From Pseudarthrobacter enclensis (GTDB lineage: Bacteria; Actinomycetota; Actinomycetes; Actinomycetales; Micrococcaceae), in NCBI RefSeq assembly GCF_001457025.1, contig NZ_KQ758599.1:1-64000 (forward strand): a DNA stretch of 64,000 bases. Reading direction: 5' to 3'. This document shows, one piece after another, positions 61,578 through 64,000 of this stretch. The notes below the pieces were generated by a model that had not been told where the DNA came from, made no database searches, and was given only the letters and a program-made list of their open reading frames with translations. Numbering within the stretch: the first letter of the stretch is position 1; every line of letters begins with the position of its first letter. The translations under genes and the position numbers were made by a program.

Positions 61578-63000
61578 TGATGGGCCTCTCTTCGGGATAG
61601 TGGAACAGCTGGCTGCGCTGCCGCAGGGCCAGCGCGGCTGCGAGGGTTACCGTACCCACACGGCCGGCGAACATGAGCGCGGTGAGCACGTAGACGCCCT
61701 CGGGGCCCACCTCGGCGCTCAGGCCGGTGCTCAGGCCCACGGTGGCGAACGCCGAAATCGTCTCAAACAGTACCCGGTCCAGGGACGCGCCGCTGAAGTG
61801 GAGCAGCAGGAACGCCGACACGGAGACCAGCGTGGCGCCGGCGACGATCACGGAAATGGCAACCCGCATGGTGCCCTGCGGAATGGTGCGCCCATACACC
61901 TTCACGTCGGCGTCGCCGCGGGCCTCGGCGATGATGGCCAGGAACATCACGGCGATGGTGGTGACCTTGATGCCGCCGGCTGTCGAGGCTGAACCGCCGC
62001 CGGCGAACATCAGCGCATCGGTCAACAGCTTGGTGGTGGACTCCATGTGGTTCTGGTCCACCAGGTTGAACCCGCCGGAACGGGTCATGACGGAGGCGAA
62101 CAGGGAATGGGTGACCTTGTCCCCGAACCCCATGGGCCCGATGGTGCGGGCGTTGTCCCACTCCATCAGCGCCCACAGGAACGTTCCGGCCACCAGCAGG
62201 ATGAAGGAAACCTGGATGGTCAGCTTGGTGTGCAGGTTCCACTTCTTCCAGTTCAGGCCGTTCTGCTGCAGCACCATCACCACCGGGAAGCCGAGGCTGC
62301 CCAGGAACACGCCCACCATCAGCGGGACCAGGATCCACAGGTCCGTCTCATAGGGGACGATGCCGTCCGAGTGTGGTGTGAAGCCGGCGTTGTTGAACGC
62401 GGAAATCGCGTAGAAAATACCGTGCCACACGGACTGCCAGAAGGGTTCGCCGAGGGTCAGGAACCGGGGAATCAGGGTGAGCGCCAGGATGCCTTCGATG
62501 ACCACGGACGTGGTGATGACGATCCGCAGCAGGGTGCCCACTTCGCCCAGCCGCCCGGCGTTGTTCATGGATTCGGCGGCGATGATCTTCCCGCGGACGC
62601 CGAGCCGCTTGCTGACCATGAGGGCCAGCAATGACGCCAGCGTCAGGGTGCCCAGGCCGCCGATGAAGATGCCCACCAGGATCACGAGCTGGCCGAAGAA
62701 CGACCAGTGGACGGCGGTGGACACCACGGTCAGTCCCGTCACGCACACCGCCGAGACGGCGGTGAACAGGGCCTGGTGCAACGGGGTGGCCGTGCCGTCC
62801 GCGGAGGAAACCGGCAGTGACAGCAGGAACGTGAACACCAGGCAGACGGCGGCGAACGCGCTCAGGGCCAGCCGGGCCGGGGAGGTGTTGGCAATGTCGT
62901 CGATGAAGTCGCGCAGCCGGGTAAAGATCCAGAGGCCCGCCCGCTCCTCCGGCGGGTGCCAGCTGGCCGGGGTGCGGGGCCTTGACTGGCTTTGCGTCAT
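61570..63000 (-). CDS. Potassium uptake protein, TrkH/KtrB family
   Basis: A 476-aa membrane protein with about ten helices and the four selectivity-filter loops of the SKT superfamily, the clearest being SAVCVTGLTV, ISAFNNAGFTPH, MTRSGGFNLV and FATVGLSTG. Size and partner fit KtrB rather than TrkH. The ATG at 62998-63000 is chosen with GAGGAT upstream; codons before it are antisense-like. It takes up potassium with sodium or protons. Confidence 0.93.
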   Translation of the reverse strand: MTQSQSRPRTPASWHPPEERAGLWIFTRLRDFIDDIANTSPARLALSAFAAVCLVFTFLLSLPVSSADGTATPLHQALFTAVSAVCVTGLTVVSTAVHWSFFGQLVILVGIFIGGLGTLTLASLLALMVSKRLGVRGKIIAAESMNNAGRLGEVGTLLRIVITTSVVIEGILALTLIPRFLTLGEPFWQSVWHGIFYAISAFNNAGFTPHSDGIVPYETDLWILVPLMVGVFLGSLGFPVVMVLQQNGLNWKKWNLHTKLTIQVSFILLVAGTFLWALMEWDNARTIGPMGFGDKVTHSLFASVMTRSGGFNLVDQNHMESTTKLLTDALMFAGGGSASTAGGIKVTTIAVMFLAIIAEARGDADVKVYGRTIPQGTMRVAISVIVAGATLVSVSAFLLLHFSGASLDRVLFETISAFATVGLSTGLSAEVGPEGVYVLTALMFAGRVGTVTLAAALALRQRSQLFHYPEERPIIG

Positions 63001-63104
63001 GGGTGGCTTATCCTCGGTTGAATCTGCTTTCCCCAGTAGTAAACCACTAAAGGCCGCGTCATGGCCGGGCAGGGACGGGCCCGTGCTCGGGTAGCCTGTG
63101 ATTG

Positions 63105-64000
63105 ATGACATACCTGCCCGGCCTGAGCCAGCCCGCGCCGCCAACGGTGGTGGCGTGGAGCGCTGACATGACAGCCTACAACTTCGGCCACGGGCACCCC
63201 ATGGCGCCTGAACGGATGGAACTCACCGCACGCCTCGCCCGGAGCCTGGGGCTGTTCACGCTGGACCACGTCTCCGTGGAAGCACCGGAGGTCGCCACAG
63301 ACAGCGAACTCGCGGCCGTGCACGCGCCGGACTACGTGGCGGCGGTGCGCAGGGTCAGCGCTGATCCCTCCACGCCCGACGAAGCCCGGGGACTGGGTAC
63401 CGAGGACGACCCCGCCTTCGCCGGCATGCATGAAGCTGCGGCCCGGCTGGCCGGTGGATCACTGCTGGCGGCCACCAGGATCCTCGACGGCTCGGCGCTG
63501 CACGCCGTCAACTTCGGCGGGGGCATGCACCACGCGGCGCGCAGCCGTGCAAGCGGCTTCTGTATTTACAATGATGCCGCGCTGGCGGTCCAGAGGCTGC
63601 TGGACGGCGGGGTAGGGAAGGTTGCCTACATCGACGTCGACGCCCATCACGGCGACGGAACGGAGAGCATCTTCTGGGACGACCCCCGCGTCCTGACTCT
63701 CTCCCTGCACGAGACGGGCATGACCCTCTTCCCCGGCACCGGCTTTGCCAACGAGATCGGCGGCCCGGGCGCCGAGGGGACGGCCGTGAACGTCGCCCTG
63801 CCGGCCGGTACCGGAGACGCGGGCTGGCTGCGCGCCTTCTACGCGGTGGTTCCCCAGTTGGTGGCTGCCTTCGAACCGGAGGTCATTGTGAGCCAGCACG
63901 GCTGCGACTCGCACCGGACGGACCCCCTGACGCACCTCAAGCTCAGCGTGGACGGCCAGCGGGAGGCCGCGTCCGCCGTCGCGAACCTCGCAGGCCGGTT
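63105..64000 (+). CDS. acuC: Acetoin utilization/histone deacetylase family protein AcuC (3' end cut)
   Basis: 298 codons are present before the right edge. The arginase/deacetylase fold shows HGHPMAPERM near the start, the catalytic His pair in GGGMHHAAR, the zinc residues DVDAHHGDG (Asp and His) and QHGCDSH. AcuC-type enzymes deacetylate acetyl-CoA synthetase, restoring its activity. That would match the acs gene in this window, but they are 26 kb apart. It is divergent by 104 bp from the potassium-uptake gene. Confidence 0.92.
   Translation, partial: MTYLPGLSQPAPPTVVAWSADMTAYNFGHGHPMAPERMELTARLARSLGLFTLDHVSVEAPEVATDSELAAVHAPDYVAAVRRVSADPSTPDEARGLGTEDDPAFAGMHEAAARLAGGSLLAATRILDGSALHAVNFGGGMHHAARSRASGFCIYNDAALAVQRLLDGGVGKVAYIDVDAHHGDGTESIFWDDPRVLTLSLHETGMTLFPGTGFANEIGGPGAEGTAVNVALPAGTGDAGWLRAFYAVVPQLVAAFEPEVIVSQHGCDSHRTDPLTHLKLSVDGQREAASAVANLAGR

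Overview
This 64 kb window is high-GC DNA with actinobacterial features: GTG/TTG starts, 4-nt start/stop overlaps, a GlxR-type Crp protein, a Rv3660c-like tad locus beside its DEAH helicase, MarP, and a homodimeric pyruvate dehydrogenase E1. Protein content and codon use look like Micrococcaceae (Arthrobacter/Pseudarthrobacter); this placement is inferred, since no rRNA is present. It reads as ordinary chromosome. I see no IS element, prophage, integrase or CRISPR array.

Layout. 1-0.4 kb: start of aceE (minus). 0.7-3.9 kb: an operon of an NCS1 transporter, an Asp/Glu/hydantoin-racemase-family enzyme and an SDR. 3.9-7 kb (minus): SCP-like protein, asparaginase and a membrane-anchored molybdopterin oxidoreductase. 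7.1-9.3 kb: purD-purC. 9.4-11.1 kb: a 421-aa HTH-TPR regulator divergent from a 74-aa secreted peptide precursor that carries the octapeptide VGNWPDPM twice. This looks like an RRNPP-type (NprR/Rgg-like) peptide quorum-sensing pair and is the most interesting locus here. 11.2-18.4 kb: tRNA-Pro, a heterodimeric ABC exporter, a metallophosphoesterase and a class A PBP. 18.5-22.7 kb: DUF4177-RidA-Nudix, a GlxR/Crp homologue, marP and aroQ.

22.8-35.1 kb is a sugar block. It holds an ABC importer with a GH36 alpha-galactosidase, a divergent Gfo/Idh/MocA dehydrogenase with a LacI regulator, and a second ABC importer with a DeoR regulator. LacI-type operators and Crp/GlxR-like sites lie in the promoters, and long hairpins follow both binding-protein genes. 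35.3-41 kb: acs, an unusual membrane protein, nth, CoA-type Nudix and DUF1508. 41.1-50.8 kb: a PolA-like polymerase, then a compact tad pilus/secretion locus (ssd-tadA-tadB-tadC-pilin-tadE-tadE-like), converging on the DEAH helicase. 50.8-64 kb: a GNAT gene with a perfect 84-bp tandem duplication at its 3' end, trhO, two related lipoproteins, a methyltransferase, topA, an SseB-like protein, ppx, proC, a Trk/Ktr potassium system and a partial acuC.

Together the genes suggest a soil heterotroph that takes up oligosaccharides and nitrogenous compounds, probably under cAMP-Crp control, since candidate Crp sites precede both sugar operons and acs. All functional statements are from reading sequence only; no database search was run.
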